This document shows positions 14,965-23,591 of a stretch of 64,000 bases of DNA, piece by piece. The DNA is from Intestinimonas sp052065695 (GTDB taxonomy: Bacteria; Bacillota; Clostridia; Oscillospirales; Oscillospiraceae), in contig NZ_JBQHTM010000014.1 of assembly GCF_052065695.1 (NCBI RefSeq), positions 1 to 64,000 of the forward strand, read 5' to 3'. Position 1 is the stretch's first letter. Each line of letters starts with the position of its first letter. The notes under the pieces were generated by a model that saw only the letters and a list, made by a program, of their open reading frames with translations, made no database searches and was not told the origin of the DNA. The position numbers and the translations under genes are program-made.

Positions 14965-16204
14965 AGGAGCCCGCCTTCTGAAAGGCGTGGTCCAGCAAAA
15001 AAGCCACCCGGGGCAGGTAACCCAGGTCCTCCAGCAAGGTAAAGAGGGGAAAGAAAATAGCCATGGGGGGCAGCATCACCGCCGTCACCCAGGCCAGGGT
15101 GCGGTAGGCCCCCAGCACTAGGGCACCGTGGAGCCAGTCGGGAGCGCCCAGATACATAAAAAGTTCGGTGAGCCGGTCCTGGACCCAAAAGAGGCCTTTT
15201 GACAGCAGGTCAGAGGGTACCTGGGCCCCGGCAATGGTGATCCAGAATACCAAAGCCAACAGCGCCAGCATGGCGGGGGCACTGGTGAACCGCCCGGTGA
15301 GGAGACGGTCCAGTTTTCGGCCCCACTTTGGTCCGCCGCCGAGCCCCCTTACCGTCTCCCGGGCCAGCTCCGCCCCCCGGCGGATCTGAGCGGCGGTCAC
15401 CGCCTCCTGGAAGGCAGGCCCTGTGAGCCCCGCCTTCTTCAGCACCTGTCTGGCCTCCTCCAGAGCGGCGGCCACCGCCCTATCCTCTCTCACATCCCGG
15501 CCCAGGGCGGTTTTCATACTGTCCATGAGGCCAGGCTCTCCCTCCAGCAAGGAGAGGGCCACCCACCGGGCGGGAAGGCCGGTCTCCCCCACCACAGGCT
15601 CCACCAGACCAATGGCCATCTCCACTGCCGCCGGATACGCCGCCAACGCCGGGTGAAGCTCTACCCGGCCCTCGATGACGGCCTCCACCGCCGCCATGAG
15701 GGGTTCCAGGCCCTCCCGCCGCCCGGCAGAGGTTCCCACCACCGGTACCCCAAGGCGGCGGGCGAGGCCATCCAGATCAACCTCCACTCCGTTCCGCCTG
15801 GCCTCGTCCATGAGATTGACACACACCACGGTTTTGGGCTGGACTTCCAGCACCTGGAGTACCAGCCCCAGGCTCCGTTCCAGGGCACCGGCATCGCACA
15901 CCACCACGGCGGCGTCTGCACCGCCAAAACACAGCAGATCCCGGGCCACCGCCTCCTCCGGAGATTTGGCCAGAAGGGAGTATGTCCCCGGCAGATCGGC
16001 CAATAAGTAATCCTGCCCATGGCGGACATGACGGCCGGTGGCCCCTGCCACAGTCTTTCCCGGCCAGTTACCTGTGTGCTGCCGCAGGCCGGTGAGGGCA
16101 TTGAAGAGGGTGGATTTGCCCACGTTTGGGCTGCCGGTGAGCGCCACCACCCGCTCTCCACGCCGCCGTTCCAGCCAAAAGGCGTTGCGTCCCTCCCCGT
16201 TCAC
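14939..16204 (-). CDS. feoB: Ferrous iron transporter FeoB, N-terminal part (gene interrupted)
   Basis: The first 421 residues of FeoB, the GTP-gated Fe(II) permease. The G domain has G1 GSPNVGKST, G3 DLPGTYSLL and G4 NLMD. A helical GDI region and the first membrane helices follow. The frame reaches DHAFQKAGSCGKQALTM and stops at TGA immediately inside the inserted element. The missing part starts CMGLGCN at 3359 and runs to 2531. The start is GTG at 16204, overlapping the feoA stop by four bases (GTGA). As it stands the protein would have a complete GTPase but only part of the transport domain. Confidence 0.92.
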   Translation of the reverse strand: MNGEGRNAFWLERRRGERVVALTGSPNVGKSTLFNALTGLRQHTGNWPGKTVAGATGRHVRHGQDYLLADLPGTYSLLAKSPEEAVARDLLCFGGADAAVVVCDAGALERSLGLVLQVLEVQPKTVVCVNLMDEARRNGVEVDLDGLARRLGVPVVGTSAGRREGLEPLMAAVEAVIEGRVELHPALAAYPAAVEMAIGLVEPVVGETGLPARWVALSLLEGEPGLMDSMKTALGRDVREDRAVAAALEEARQVLKKAGLTGPAFQEAVTAAQIRRGAELARETVRGLGGGPKWGRKLDRLLTGRFTSAPAMLALLALVFWITIAGAQVPSDLLSKGLFWVQDRLTELFMYLGAPDWLHGALVLGAYRTLAWVTAVMLPPMAIFFPLFTLLEDLGYLPRVAFLLDHAFQKAGSCGKQALTM

Positions 16205-16446
16205 AGGGCTTCCTCCTGCGTCAGGGCCACGGCGGCGGCATCCCGGGAGCGCAGAGCCACCACACAGCCCAGGAAGGAGTAGGCTCCCGGATCACCGGCG
16301 GGTGCCCGTCCCCGGCAGGTCACGCTTGTGCCGGGAATGAGCCCCAAATCCATCAGACGCCGCCGCATGGCGGCCTCTCCACCCACATGGAGGACACGGG
16401 CGCTCTCACCCTCCGGCAGACAATCCATAGAAAGCTGTTTTTCCAT
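16201..16446 (-). CDS. feoA: FeoA, small SH3-like protein of the ferrous iron system
   Basis: An 81-aa FeoA-domain protein. The family pattern MRRRLMDLGLIPGTSVTC is clear, and the C-terminus ends in a short beta strand (VVALRSRDAAAVAL). FeoA is a cytoplasmic partner of FeoB. The ATG at 16446 is 8 bases from GGAG; a GTG at 16452 is too close to it. It is the first gene of feoAB, and feoB is translationally coupled but interrupted by the element, so iron uptake by this operon should be off unless the element excises. Confidence 0.88.
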   Translation of the reverse strand: MEKQLSMDCLPEGESARVLHVGGEAAMRRRLMDLGLIPGTSVTCRGRAPAGDPGAYSFLGCVVALRSRDAAAVALTQEEAL

Positions 16447-16481
16447 GCTCACAGCTCCATTTCATTGAGATAGTATGGACA

Positions 16482-16497
16482 GGGACCGGACGGTCCC
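16482..16497. promoter_or_regulatory. Perfect dyad upstream of feoA, candidate operator
   Basis: GGGACCG, ga, CGGTCCC: a 16-bp perfect inverted repeat 36 bp upstream of the feoA start. It is where a metal regulator could bind, but it is more GC-rich than typical Fur or DtxR-type boxes, so assignment is open. Confidence 0.35.
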
Positions 16498-16518
16498 CGC
16501 CGTCCTATCCTATGCGGC

Positions 16519-16559
16519 AGAGGACCCCGCCGTCTCTTTCCAAGATGGCGGGGTCCTCT
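16519..16559. terminator. Intrinsic terminator after the Nudix gene
   Basis: A 13-bp perfect stem, AGAGGACCCCGCC / GGCGGGGTCCTCT, with a 15-base loop just beyond the Nudix stop codon. The T-rich side (TGTTTTGCTT) is on the plus strand; on the minus strand it is a stem without a long T run, still likely to insulate feoAB. Confidence 0.7.
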
Positions 16560-16567
16560 GTTTTGCT

Positions 16568-17137
16568 TCAGTTGACACGGGCACGCAGCTTGGCGTTGAG
16601 CTTGGTATAGATCCGCTCCCGGAACCAGGGCTCCGAGGAGGCCGCCACCGCCTCAGCCAGCCCGAACCAGCCCACAGCGCTGTTCTCATCCGGCTTCACT
16701 GCCAGGGGCTCGGCGTCGTCGGCCTCCAGCAGATAGGTGACGTTGAGATGGAGGTGGGAGGGCACATACCGCCCCCTCTTCTCATGGCCGTCCACCGTCA
16801 GGATCTCCAGGGAAAAGAGGTCCTCCGACACCGGGCGCACCGATGTAAGGCCGCTTTCCTCCCCCACCTCCCGGAGGGCCACCGCCAGGAGGTCCCGCTC
16901 CCCGTCGGCGTGTCCCCCCAGCCAGGACCAGGAGTCATAGATGTTGTGATAGCACATGAGGACCTTGGTCCGAGTGGGGTCGGTGACCCAGGCCGAGGCG
17001 GTGAAGTGGGCCGTCTCGTTCTCCCGGGTCCACAGGTCCTGCCCGGACCTGAGCATGCTCAGCAGCACCGCCCGATCCCGCTCCTCCTGTTCGTTCCAGG
17101 GCGTGTAACCCTCCAACTGTTCCAGCAGATTTTTCAT
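16568..17137 (-). CDS. Nudix hydrolase
   Basis: A 189-aa protein with a complete Nudix box: GGHADGE, then LLAVALREVGEESGL (G-x5-E-x7-REUxEExGU). The surrounding ASAWVTDPTRTKVLMCYH and HLHLNVTYLLEA strands belong to the fold. Such enzymes hydrolyse nucleoside diphosphates linked to another group; the actual substrate cannot be told from sequence. Its start overlaps the GNAT gene stop (ATGA), so it is the last member of a three-gene run: aldo/keto reductase, GNAT, Nudix. Confidence 0.88.
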   Translation of the reverse strand: MKNLLEQLEGYTPWNEQEERDRAVLLSMLRSGQDLWTRENETAHFTASAWVTDPTRTKVLMCYHNIYDSWSWLGGHADGERDLLAVALREVGEESGLTSVRPVSEDLFSLEILTVDGHEKRGRYVPSHLHLNVTYLLEADDAEPLAVKPDENSAVGWFGLAEAVAASSEPWFRERIYTKLNAKLRARVN

Positions 17138-17670
17138 ACACCCACCTCAATCCAATACCGGTCTGTGAACCCTTCCCCCTCCGGGACCCGGTTTTCCAGC
17201 ACGCCGCCATTGGCCCGGATGGTCCGGGCAGAGGCCTCGTTCTCACTGTCGCAGGTCACCAGAACATGGTCAAGCTTTAACCCTTTACATTTATCCAGGG
17301 CCAGCGCCAGCATCTCCTTGGCGTAGCCCTTCCGGCGCTCGCTGGACCGGACGCTGTATCCGATGTGGCCACCAAACTGAAAGAGGTAGTCATTGAGTGT
17401 GTGGCGGATATTGACCATACCCACCAGCCGCCGGTCGGACCGGCGAACGGCCAGGAAGGTGTCGGCGGGCACCCGTCCGGGCCGCACCGTATTGGGACTG
17501 TCATCCGCTCGAAGATCGGACAGCCAGTGTGAGAAGTCGGCCGCCGCTCCCAGGTCGGCAGTGCCATCCAGGTGGTCGCCCCGGGCCTCAAATTCAGCTT
17601 TGTAGTCCCAGACTTCCGCCGCCCAACGCTCGTCCGGCCGCACCAGCTCCAGGCGGTTCTCCCCTTCCAT
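17134..17670 (-). CDS. GNAT-family N-acetyltransferase
   Basis: A 178-aa acetyltransferase. The acetyl-CoA binding region reads IGYSVRSSERRKGYAKEML (motif A, R-x-x-G-x-A), followed by VLVTCDSENEASARTIRANG. I start it at the ATG at 17670, two bases after the aldo/keto reductase stop, with GGAGGGG upstream. The substrate is unknown; similar proteins modify small amines or antibiotics. Tight spacing on both sides indicates a shared transcript. Confidence 0.86.
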   Translation of the reverse strand: MEGENRLELVRPDERWAAEVWDYKAEFEARGDHLDGTADLGAAADFSHWLSDLRADDSPNTVRPGRVPADTFLAVRRSDRRLVGMVNIRHTLNDYLFQFGGHIGYSVRSSERRKGYAKEMLALALDKCKGLKLDHVLVTCDSENEASARTIRANGGVLENRVPEGEGFTDRYWIEVGV

Positions 17671-17672
17671 AC

Positions 17673-18794
17673 TCACAGCCCCTCCAGCTCCTCTTTGGCC
17701 CGGACCAGATCGGCCCGGATGGGGAGACTCTGGGGGCACTTCTCCTCACAGGCGCCGCAGCCCACACAGTTCTGGGGACGCTTGTCGTCGTCCATGTCCT
17801 TCCACTTGAACCGGGACCGCTCCCGGTTCTGGTACATGGCCCAGTCGTTCCACAGCCGGAAGGTGCCGGGAATGTCCACCCCCGCCGGGCAGGGCATGCA
17901 GTAACGGCAGCCGGTGCAGCCGTTGCGGACCTTTTGCCGGAAGAGGGTCGCCGCCTGCTCTACCGCCGCCCGCTCCGCCTCACTCAGGGGCTGGAAGGCG
18001 TTGAAGGTGGCCAGGTTGTCCTCCACCTGACCCATGGTGGACATGCCGGAGAGGACGGTCATGACGTTGGGCAGACTGGCCACCCAACGGAGGGCCCAGG
18101 AGGAAGCCGACGCCTGGGGATGCAGGGCGGTAAAGACCTCCATCACATCGGCGGGAGGCGCTGCCAGAGCCCCGCCCTTGACCGGCTCCATGATGATGAG
18201 TGGGACCCCCAGCTCCTCGGTAAGGCGGTAGCCCTGAAGCCCGGCCTGCTCTTCGGTATCCATGTAGTTGAGTTGGATCTGGCAGCAGTCCCAGCTCCGC
18301 GCCGTGAGGATCTCGCGGAACTCCTCATAGCTTCCATGGAAGGAGAAGCCGAAGTGCCTAAAATCCCCCGCCGTCTGCCGCTCCAAGCACCAGTCCACTA
18401 CGCCAGTGTCCACCATCTCGTGCCATCGGGCGCCGTTGAGGTTATGGAGGAGGTAAAAGTCCAGATAGTCCTTCTGGAGCCGTTCCCGCTGCTCGGCGTA
18501 GATCCGCTTGGCATCCTCCAGGGAGTGGATCAGTGTGGTGGGCAACTTGGAGGTAAGATAGTAGCTCTCTCTGGGGTAGCGCGCCAGGGCCCGCCCCATA
18601 AACGCCTCGCTCTTGCCGTTGTGATAAAAATAGGCAGTGTCAAAGTAGTTGACCCCGCTCTGATAGGCCCGGTCCAGCATGGCCATGGCCTGCTCCTCGT
18701 CGATGGCGCCCCCCTCCAGGGTGGGGAACCGCATGCATCCAAAACCCAGCAGGGACGGCTCTGCGCCCAGCTTTTTCTGCGCTCTTCGTTCCAT
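17673..18794 (-). CDS. Aldo/keto reductase with C-terminal 4Fe-4S ferredoxin domain
   Basis: A 373-aa protein. The N-terminal TIM barrel has the AKR features GFGCMRFP, NYFDTAYFYHNGKSE (catalytic Asp and Tyr), the lysine in SKLP and LLHNLN. The C-terminus carries two cysteine clusters, CTGCRYCMPCPAGVDIP and CVGCGACEEKCPQSLPI, for Fe-S clusters. These two-domain reductases are common in anaerobes; the substrate is unknown and electrons may come from ferredoxin instead of NADPH. First gene of a run with GNAT and Nudix genes. Confidence 0.9.
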   Translation of the reverse strand: MERRAQKKLGAEPSLLGFGCMRFPTLEGGAIDEEQAMAMLDRAYQSGVNYFDTAYFYHNGKSEAFMGRALARYPRESYYLTSKLPTTLIHSLEDAKRIYAEQRERLQKDYLDFYLLHNLNGARWHEMVDTGVVDWCLERQTAGDFRHFGFSFHGSYEEFREILTARSWDCCQIQLNYMDTEEQAGLQGYRLTEELGVPLIIMEPVKGGALAAPPADVMEVFTALHPQASASSWALRWVASLPNVMTVLSGMSTMGQVEDNLATFNAFQPLSEAERAAVEQAATLFRQKVRNGCTGCRYCMPCPAGVDIPGTFRLWNDWAMYQNRERSRFKWKDMDDDKRPQNCVGCGACEEKCPQSLPIRADLVRAKEELEGL

Positions 18795-18910
18795 ATGGCA
18801 AACCTCCTGTACACTCTGGGCACTCCGCTCCAGAACATATTGGTTTATTTTATCACATGCCTTAGTTGCCGTCTACATATCTTAAAGGAAAGGAAAGAGA
18901 GGTGGAGCGA

Positions 18911-19129
18911 ATGGGGTGCTGCCGAGGCGGAGGTTCTGGAAAGGGCGGAGAGGAATTGGCCTTACTGGCTGTGACGGCAGCCATCCGCCTTGCTCAGGGG
19001 CGGAGCAGCGATGAATTAGGTGTGATGGCCGCTTTCTTTACCGTTTTGGGCGATCAGTTGGGGCTCATTGCCATATGCCGTGACCTGGGCGGTAAGGAAG
19101 GGCCGTGCGGAGATGTAAAATCTTCGTAA
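18911..19129 (+). CDS. Small protein resembling DUF6774
   Basis: A 72-aa protein starting at 18911 after GAGGTGGAG. The middle reads ELALLAVTAAIRLAQGRSSD and ELGVMAAFFTVLGDQLGLIA, matching the short clostridial family I know as DUF6774 (E-L-x-x-L-x-x-F-x-x-L-G-D-x-L). The N-terminus MGCCRGGG is cysteine and glycine rich. Function unknown; probably soluble. It stands alone between the aldo/keto reductase and ppx. Confidence 0.6.
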   Translation: MGCCRGGGSGKGGEELALLAVTAAIRLAQGRSSDELGVMAAFFTVLGDQLGLIAICRDLGGKEGPCGDVKSS

Positions 19130-19134
19130 TTACA

Positions 19135-19163
19135 TTGCACCATCGGAAGAAAACGAGTACAAT
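19135..19163 (+). promoter_or_regulatory. Promoter for ppx-ppk
   Basis: TTGCAC at 19135-19140, a 17-bp spacer and TACAAT at 19158-19163; start site predicted about 30 bases before the ppx ATG. The -35 box lies just after the stop of the small DUF6774-like gene. Confidence 0.65.
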
Positions 19164-19198
19164 ATGCGATAAGAATCTCAAGAAAGCGGGGATCCCCT

Positions 19199-20095
19199 AT
19201 GCTCTGCGGTATCGTTGACCTCGGCTCCAACACCATTCGTCTGTCCATCTACCACTGCGATCAGGGTCAGTTCCGCCTGCTCATGCACAAAAAGACCATG
19301 GCCGGACTGGCCGGCTATGTCCAGGAGGGCGTCCTCTCCGACAGCGGCATCCTGGTGGCCTGCCGGACCCTGGCCGGCTACCGGGCTCTGCTGGACAATT
19401 TCAACGTCTCCCACATGCACGTCTTCGCCACCGCCTCCCTCCGGAACATCTTCAACACCACCGAGGCGGTGGAGACTATCCGGGACGTCACCGGCATCCA
19501 GGTGGAGGTCCTCTCCGGCGATGAGGAGGCCGCTCTCTCCTTCCGGGGCGCCGTCCTCCCCGGCGGGGTGAGCACCGGTGTGCTGGCCGACATCGGCGGC
19601 GGCTCCTTCGAGCTGGTGAGCTACGAGGACATGTCCATTACCTCTGCCTGCTCCCTGCCGGTGGGCTCCCTCTCCCTCTACACCCGGTTCACCGGCGGCC
19701 TCTTTCCCACCGCCGACGAGTGCCGTGAGATGCGCCGTTTCGTCAACGAACAGCTGGAGAAGGCCGATGCCGCCCAGATCCGGCGCAAACACCTATGCGG
19801 CGTAGGCGGCACCGTCCGGGCCGTGGCCAAGCTGTGCAACGACGTCTATGGGCGGGACCCGGAGCTGCGGACCATGTCCGCCCAGGAACTCAAGGACCTC
19901 TACAAGCTACTGAAAAAGGGCGGCCGAGACACCTTGCGTCAGCTGCTCCGCTCCGCCCCTGACCGCGTCCATACCTTGCTTCCCGGACTCATCATCCTCA
20001 ACGCCATCGTCAAAACCTGCGGTGTCGAGACGGTAGAGGCCTCCTCCGCCGGTGTCCGGGAAGGCTACCTTATGGACCGTGTCCTAAAAATCTGA
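19199..20095 (+). CDS. ppx: Exopolyphosphatase (Ppx/GppA family)
   Basis: A 298-aa member of the ASKHA phosphotransferase fold. The N-terminus VDLGSNTIRLSIY is the phosphate-1 loop, FATASLRN and SGDEEAALSF are the family stretches, and DIGGGSFELV is the phosphate-2 loop. It is the short, two-domain form. Ppx removes terminal phosphates from polyphosphate, and relatives hydrolyse pppGpp. It is followed 13 bases later by polyphosphate kinase, so one transcript carries both breakdown and synthesis of polyphosphate. Confidence 0.9.
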   Translation: MLCGIVDLGSNTIRLSIYHCDQGQFRLLMHKKTMAGLAGYVQEGVLSDSGILVACRTLAGYRALLDNFNVSHMHVFATASLRNIFNTTEAVETIRDVTGIQVEVLSGDEEAALSFRGAVLPGGVSTGVLADIGGGSFELVSYEDMSITSACSLPVGSLSLYTRFTGGLFPTADECREMRRFVNEQLEKADAAQIRRKHLCGVGGTVRAVAKLCNDVYGRDPELRTMSAQELKDLYKLLKKGGRDTLRQLLRSAPDRVHTLLPGLIILNAIVKTCGVETVEASSAGVREGYLMDRVLKI

Positions 20096-20108
20096 GAGGA
20101 ACTGGAAC

Positions 20109-22253
20109 ATGTCTGACCAACATTACGATTACAGCTTCACCCAGGAGCGGGAACTCTCCTGGCTCCGCTTCAACGAGCGGGTCATGGAGGAGGCCAGGGA
20201 CGAGTCCGTCCCCCTCTTTGAACGGCTCAAATTTGCCGCTATCTTCACCAGTAATCTGGACGAGTTCTTTATGATCCGGGTGGGTTCCATCTATGACCTC
20301 ACTCTGGTAAAGAAGACCCACGTGGACAATAAGAGCGGCCTCACTCCCGCCCAGCAGCTGGACGCCATCTTCGCGGCGGTGGGCCCCCTCTACAAACAGC
20401 GGGACAAGCTGATGGCCCAGCTGGAGACCCGGCTTCGGACCTGCAACATCTGCTCCCTCGCCCTCTCCGAGCTGGACGTGAAGGAGCGCAAACAGTGCGA
20501 CCGCTATTTTCGGGACTACATCCTGCCCATCCTCTCTCCCCAGGTGGTGGATACCCTCCACCCCTTCCCCCACCTGCCCAGCAAGTCCCTCAACATTGCC
20601 GTGGAGCTGCGCCGGGGCGGGGAGACCTCCTTCGGCGTGGTGCCCATTCCACGGAGCCTCCCCCCCTATCTGCGCCTGAGCGAGCGTGGGGTGCGCTACA
20701 TCCTCACCGAGCAGATCGTTCAGGCCCATGTGGAGGAGATCTTTGACCAGTACCAGGTGGTGAGCCGGGCGGTGATCTCGGTGACCCGGAACGCCGACAT
20801 CTCGCCAGAGGACGAGGACTACGACGTCAACGACGACTACCGCCAGCACATGCGCAAGGTGCTCAAAAAGCGCTCCCGGCTGGCCCCGGTGCGGCTGGAG
20901 ATCCAGGGGACAGCCAGTGACGCCCTGGTGGAGTACCTATGCCAGCGGCTGGAACTCACCCCCGCCCAGGTCTTCCGCTCCAAGTCCCCTCTGGTCCTCA
21001 GCTACGTCTACGCTCTGGAGGGGCTGCTGCCCGAGGAGAGCAGAGCGGCCCTGTGCTATCCCCCCTTCTCCCCCAAAGCGCCCGCCGGGCTGATCCGCGG
21101 GGAGAAGATCATCCCCCAACTTCTCCGCCACGACGTTCTCCTCTTCTATCCCTTCCACTCCATGGACCCCTTCCTGCGTCTGGTGAAGGAGGCCGCCAAC
21201 GACCCCGCCGTTCTCTCCATCAAGATCACCATCTACCGCCTCGCCTCCAAGGCCAAGCTCATCGAATACCTGGCTGCCGCCGCTGAGAACGGCAAGGATG
21301 TGACGGTGCTCATGGAGCTTCGGGCCCGGTTCGACGAGCAGAACAACATCCAGTGGGCGGAGCGGCTGGAGGAGGCGGGCTGCACCGTCATCTACGGCTT
21401 TGAGGGCTTCAAGGTCCACTCCAAGATCTGTCTCATCACCCGCCGGGAGCGGGGACACATCCAACAGATCACCCAGGTGGGTACTGGCAACTACAACGAG
21501 AAGACGGCAAAGCTCTACACCGACCTCTCCCTGATGACGGCCAACCCCGCCATCGGCGCCGATGCCGCCGCCTTCTTCCAAAATATCTCCACCGCCAATC
21601 TGGACGGGGAGTACCGCCTCTTGCTGGTGGCACCCCACAGTCTCAAGCCTCGGCTCATGGCCCTAATGGACGGGGAGATCGCCAAGGCAAAGGCCGGTCA
21701 AAAGGCCCGCATCTTTATTAAGTGCAACTCGGTCACAGACCGTGAACTCATCGACAAGCTCTCCGAAGCCAGCCAGGCCGGGGTGGACATCACCATGAAT
21801 ATTCGAGGCATCTGCTGTCTTCGCCCCGGCGTTCCCGGAAAAACCGATCGCATCAAGGTCTTTTCCATCGTGGGCCGGTTCCTGGAGCACCCCCGGATCT
21901 TCGTCTTCGGCACCGGTGACGACGCCAAGGTCTACATCGGCTCCGCCGACTTTATGACCCGGAATACGGAGCACCGGGTGGAGATCGCCTGCCCGATCCT
22001 GGACCGTTCCATCCGGGAGCAGATCCGCCACTATGTGGAAGTCCTCTGCTCTGACAACGTGAAGGCCCGCATCATGGGCTCCGACGGCCACTACTTCCAC
22101 GTCCCCGACCACGGGGAGCCGCCGGTGGATGCCCAAGCTGTCTTCATGTCCGAGGCCATCGCCAAAGAACCTCCGGAGGGAACCACCGCCCCAGCTCCCG
22201 CTGCCCGAAAGGGTATTTTCTCCACGCTGGCTCAGCGGCTGCGCCGGCGCTAA
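20109..22253 (+). CDS. ppk1: Polyphosphate kinase 1
   Basis: A 714-aa PPK1, full length. The N-domain begins YSFTQERELSWLRFNERVM. The catalytic PLD-like domains include KVHSKICLITRRE with the histidine that is phosphorylated in E. coli PPK (His435 there) and VYIGSADFMTRNTEHRVE. It makes polyphosphate from ATP reversibly. GAGAGGA lies upstream of the ATG. The C-terminal 50 residues (APAPAARKGIFSTLAQRLRRR is the end) are a basic tail beyond the usual domain. It is downstream of ppx and terminated by a strong hairpin. Confidence 0.94.
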   Translation: MSDQHYDYSFTQERELSWLRFNERVMEEARDESVPLFERLKFAAIFTSNLDEFFMIRVGSIYDLTLVKKTHVDNKSGLTPAQQLDAIFAAVGPLYKQRDKLMAQLETRLRTCNICSLALSELDVKERKQCDRYFRDYILPILSPQVVDTLHPFPHLPSKSLNIAVELRRGGETSFGVVPIPRSLPPYLRLSERGVRYILTEQIVQAHVEEIFDQYQVVSRAVISVTRNADISPEDEDYDVNDDYRQHMRKVLKKRSRLAPVRLEIQGTASDALVEYLCQRLELTPAQVFRSKSPLVLSYVYALEGLLPEESRAALCYPPFSPKAPAGLIRGEKIIPQLLRHDVLLFYPFHSMDPFLRLVKEAANDPAVLSIKITIYRLASKAKLIEYLAAAAENGKDVTVLMELRARFDEQNNIQWAERLEEAGCTVIYGFEGFKVHSKICLITRRERGHIQQITQVGTGNYNEKTAKLYTDLSLMTANPAIGADAAAFFQNISTANLDGEYRLLLVAPHSLKPRLMALMDGEIAKAKAGQKARIFIKCNSVTDRELIDKLSEASQAGVDITMNIRGICCLRPGVPGKTDRIKVFSIVGRFLEHPRIFVFGTGDDAKVYIGSADFMTRNTEHRVEIACPILDRSIREQIRHYVEVLCSDNVKARIMGSDGHYFHVPDHGEPPVDAQAVFMSEAIAKEPPEGTTAPAPAARKGIFSTLAQRLRRR

Positions 22254-22257
22254 TGAC

Positions 22258-22292
22258 AAAAGGGCCGCCGTTTTTCCAAAACGGCGGCCCTT
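22258..22292. terminator. Bidirectional terminator between ppk and the DUF3048 gene
   Basis: AAAGGGCCGCCGTTTT / AAAACGGCGGCCCTT: a 15-bp stem with a tiny loop between two convergent genes, with A and T runs on both flanks. Confidence 0.87.
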
Positions 22293-22308
22293 CCATACTT
22301 TATTTCCC

Positions 22309-23394
22309 TCATTCCATGGTAACGGCGGCATCCAGCGGGACGACATTCACATAGGTGTGTCCTCGGCCTAGGACCAGGGGGGCGCCGTCCTTGGTGGTAT
22401 AAATCAGGGGACTCTCCCGGTCGGGTTTGCTCCAGCGGATGGGAACGGCCCGTCCGCCACAGGCGAACCAACCGTCTCCCTCCCCCACCACATCCACGTC
22501 CATATGGCCCAGGCTGTCTCCGGTATAGCGGCATCGGGTCTGAACCACGATGACGTTGGTCACCGCCACCTGCGCTCCGGTGTTTCCGTCCACATAGGGG
22601 GAACCGTATTCCTCCACCAGATAGGCCTTCTGGTCCTCATCATAGACAAAGATTCCCGTCTTATAATTGGAGAAGGGCACCGTCACCACCGACGCCTGGC
22701 TTCCTCCGGCAGGGGTACCGTCATCGGTGAAGGTCAGGCCGGCATCGTAGCCTTCCTCATGTTCCAGGCGCAGGCTCTCCGGGAGGTTAGCCAGGATGGA
22801 GGCACCGGTGGCCACCACACTGTGCTCGTAGCCATTCTCCTTCCGGCGGTCGGCGTCCCGCCACATCATATTGCTTTCAGGATTCTTGCCCAGATAGGGT
22901 CCCCGGACAGCATCGAAGTGATCCACATTCCAGCTCCGCAGGTCGCTGTACGCCTGCTCACTGCCGCCAGCGTGGATGAAAAGGGCATCATGACCCAGGG
23001 CCAGCTCGATGTAATAGGGCCGGGCGGAGCGGACGGACCCGATCATACCCACGTCCTCCACCGACTGGAACACCCCCAGCATCCGGGTAATGCCGCCCTC
23101 AGCCACCACCTCATAAATGATGTCCGCCTGGGATTGGCCTAACTGGGGCAGGGCCTGCTCCAGGTTGTTGAGCATGACGGCCACCGGCCGCCGGGCGGCG
23201 GTCTCGGCGGGCATCCCACTGAGGGGATTGACGGGACCGTTGTACGGAGTGGGCGTGGGCGTCACAGTGGCCATGGGCGGCGGTGAGGTCTGCACCGGCG
23301 CAGGTGTGGGAGAGGGCTCACCCTCTCCGGCACCGCAGGCGGTGAGACACAGCAGGGCGGTCAGGCATAAAGCTGACAGGACAGATCCTCTCAT
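22309..23394 (-). CDS. DUF3048 domain lipoprotein (YerB-like)
   Basis: A 361-aa exported lipoprotein. The signal peptide ends LCLTACG (Cys20), then a Pro/Thr-rich linker (SPTPAPVQTSPPPM) of about 30 residues. The DUF3048 domain starts at about residue 55 (NPLSGMPAETAARRPVAVML, DIIYEVVAEGGITRMLGVFQ, GSVRSARPYYIELA). YerB of Bacillus is the named homologue; biochemical role is unknown, and a cell-envelope or spore-coat-surface role is often supposed. GGAGG precedes the ATG. It is divergent from the DUF4364 gene. Confidence 0.88.
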   Translation of the reverse strand: MRGSVLSALCLTALLCLTACGAGEGEPSPTPAPVQTSPPPMATVTPTPTPYNGPVNPLSGMPAETAARRPVAVMLNNLEQALPQLGQSQADIIYEVVAEGGITRMLGVFQSVEDVGMIGSVRSARPYYIELALGHDALFIHAGGSEQAYSDLRSWNVDHFDAVRGPYLGKNPESNMMWRDADRRKENGYEHSVVATGASILANLPESLRLEHEEGYDAGLTFTDDGTPAGGSQASVVTVPFSNYKTGIFVYDEDQKAYLVEEYGSPYVDGNTGAQVAVTNVIVVQTRCRYTGDSLGHMDVDVVGEGDGWFACGGRAVPIRWSKPDRESPLIYTTKDGAPLVLGRGHTYVNVVPLDAAVTME

Positions 23395-23489
23395 ATCGTC
23401 GCCTCCATCCAGTATGGTACCCTCATCTTACCCCCGGCCCCTTCTCCCTGTCAACCGCCGCCTCGACAGCCTTCGGGCAAAATTCACTC

Positions 23490-23518
23490 TTGTTCCGGTC
23501 TTTCTTTTTCGGTATAAT
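23490..23518 (+). promoter_or_regulatory. Promoter for the DUF4364 and CmpB-like genes
   Basis: TTGTTC at 23490-23495, a 17-bp spacer and a perfect TATAAT at 23513-23518, about 68 bases before the ATG at 23592. Confidence 0.65.
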
Positions 23519-23591
23519 ATGTTTTTAGGGTGGGCCATCCAGGCCCGCTCCCCATCCGGAGCACTGCTCCGGCCAAGCAAGGAGGTACGCC

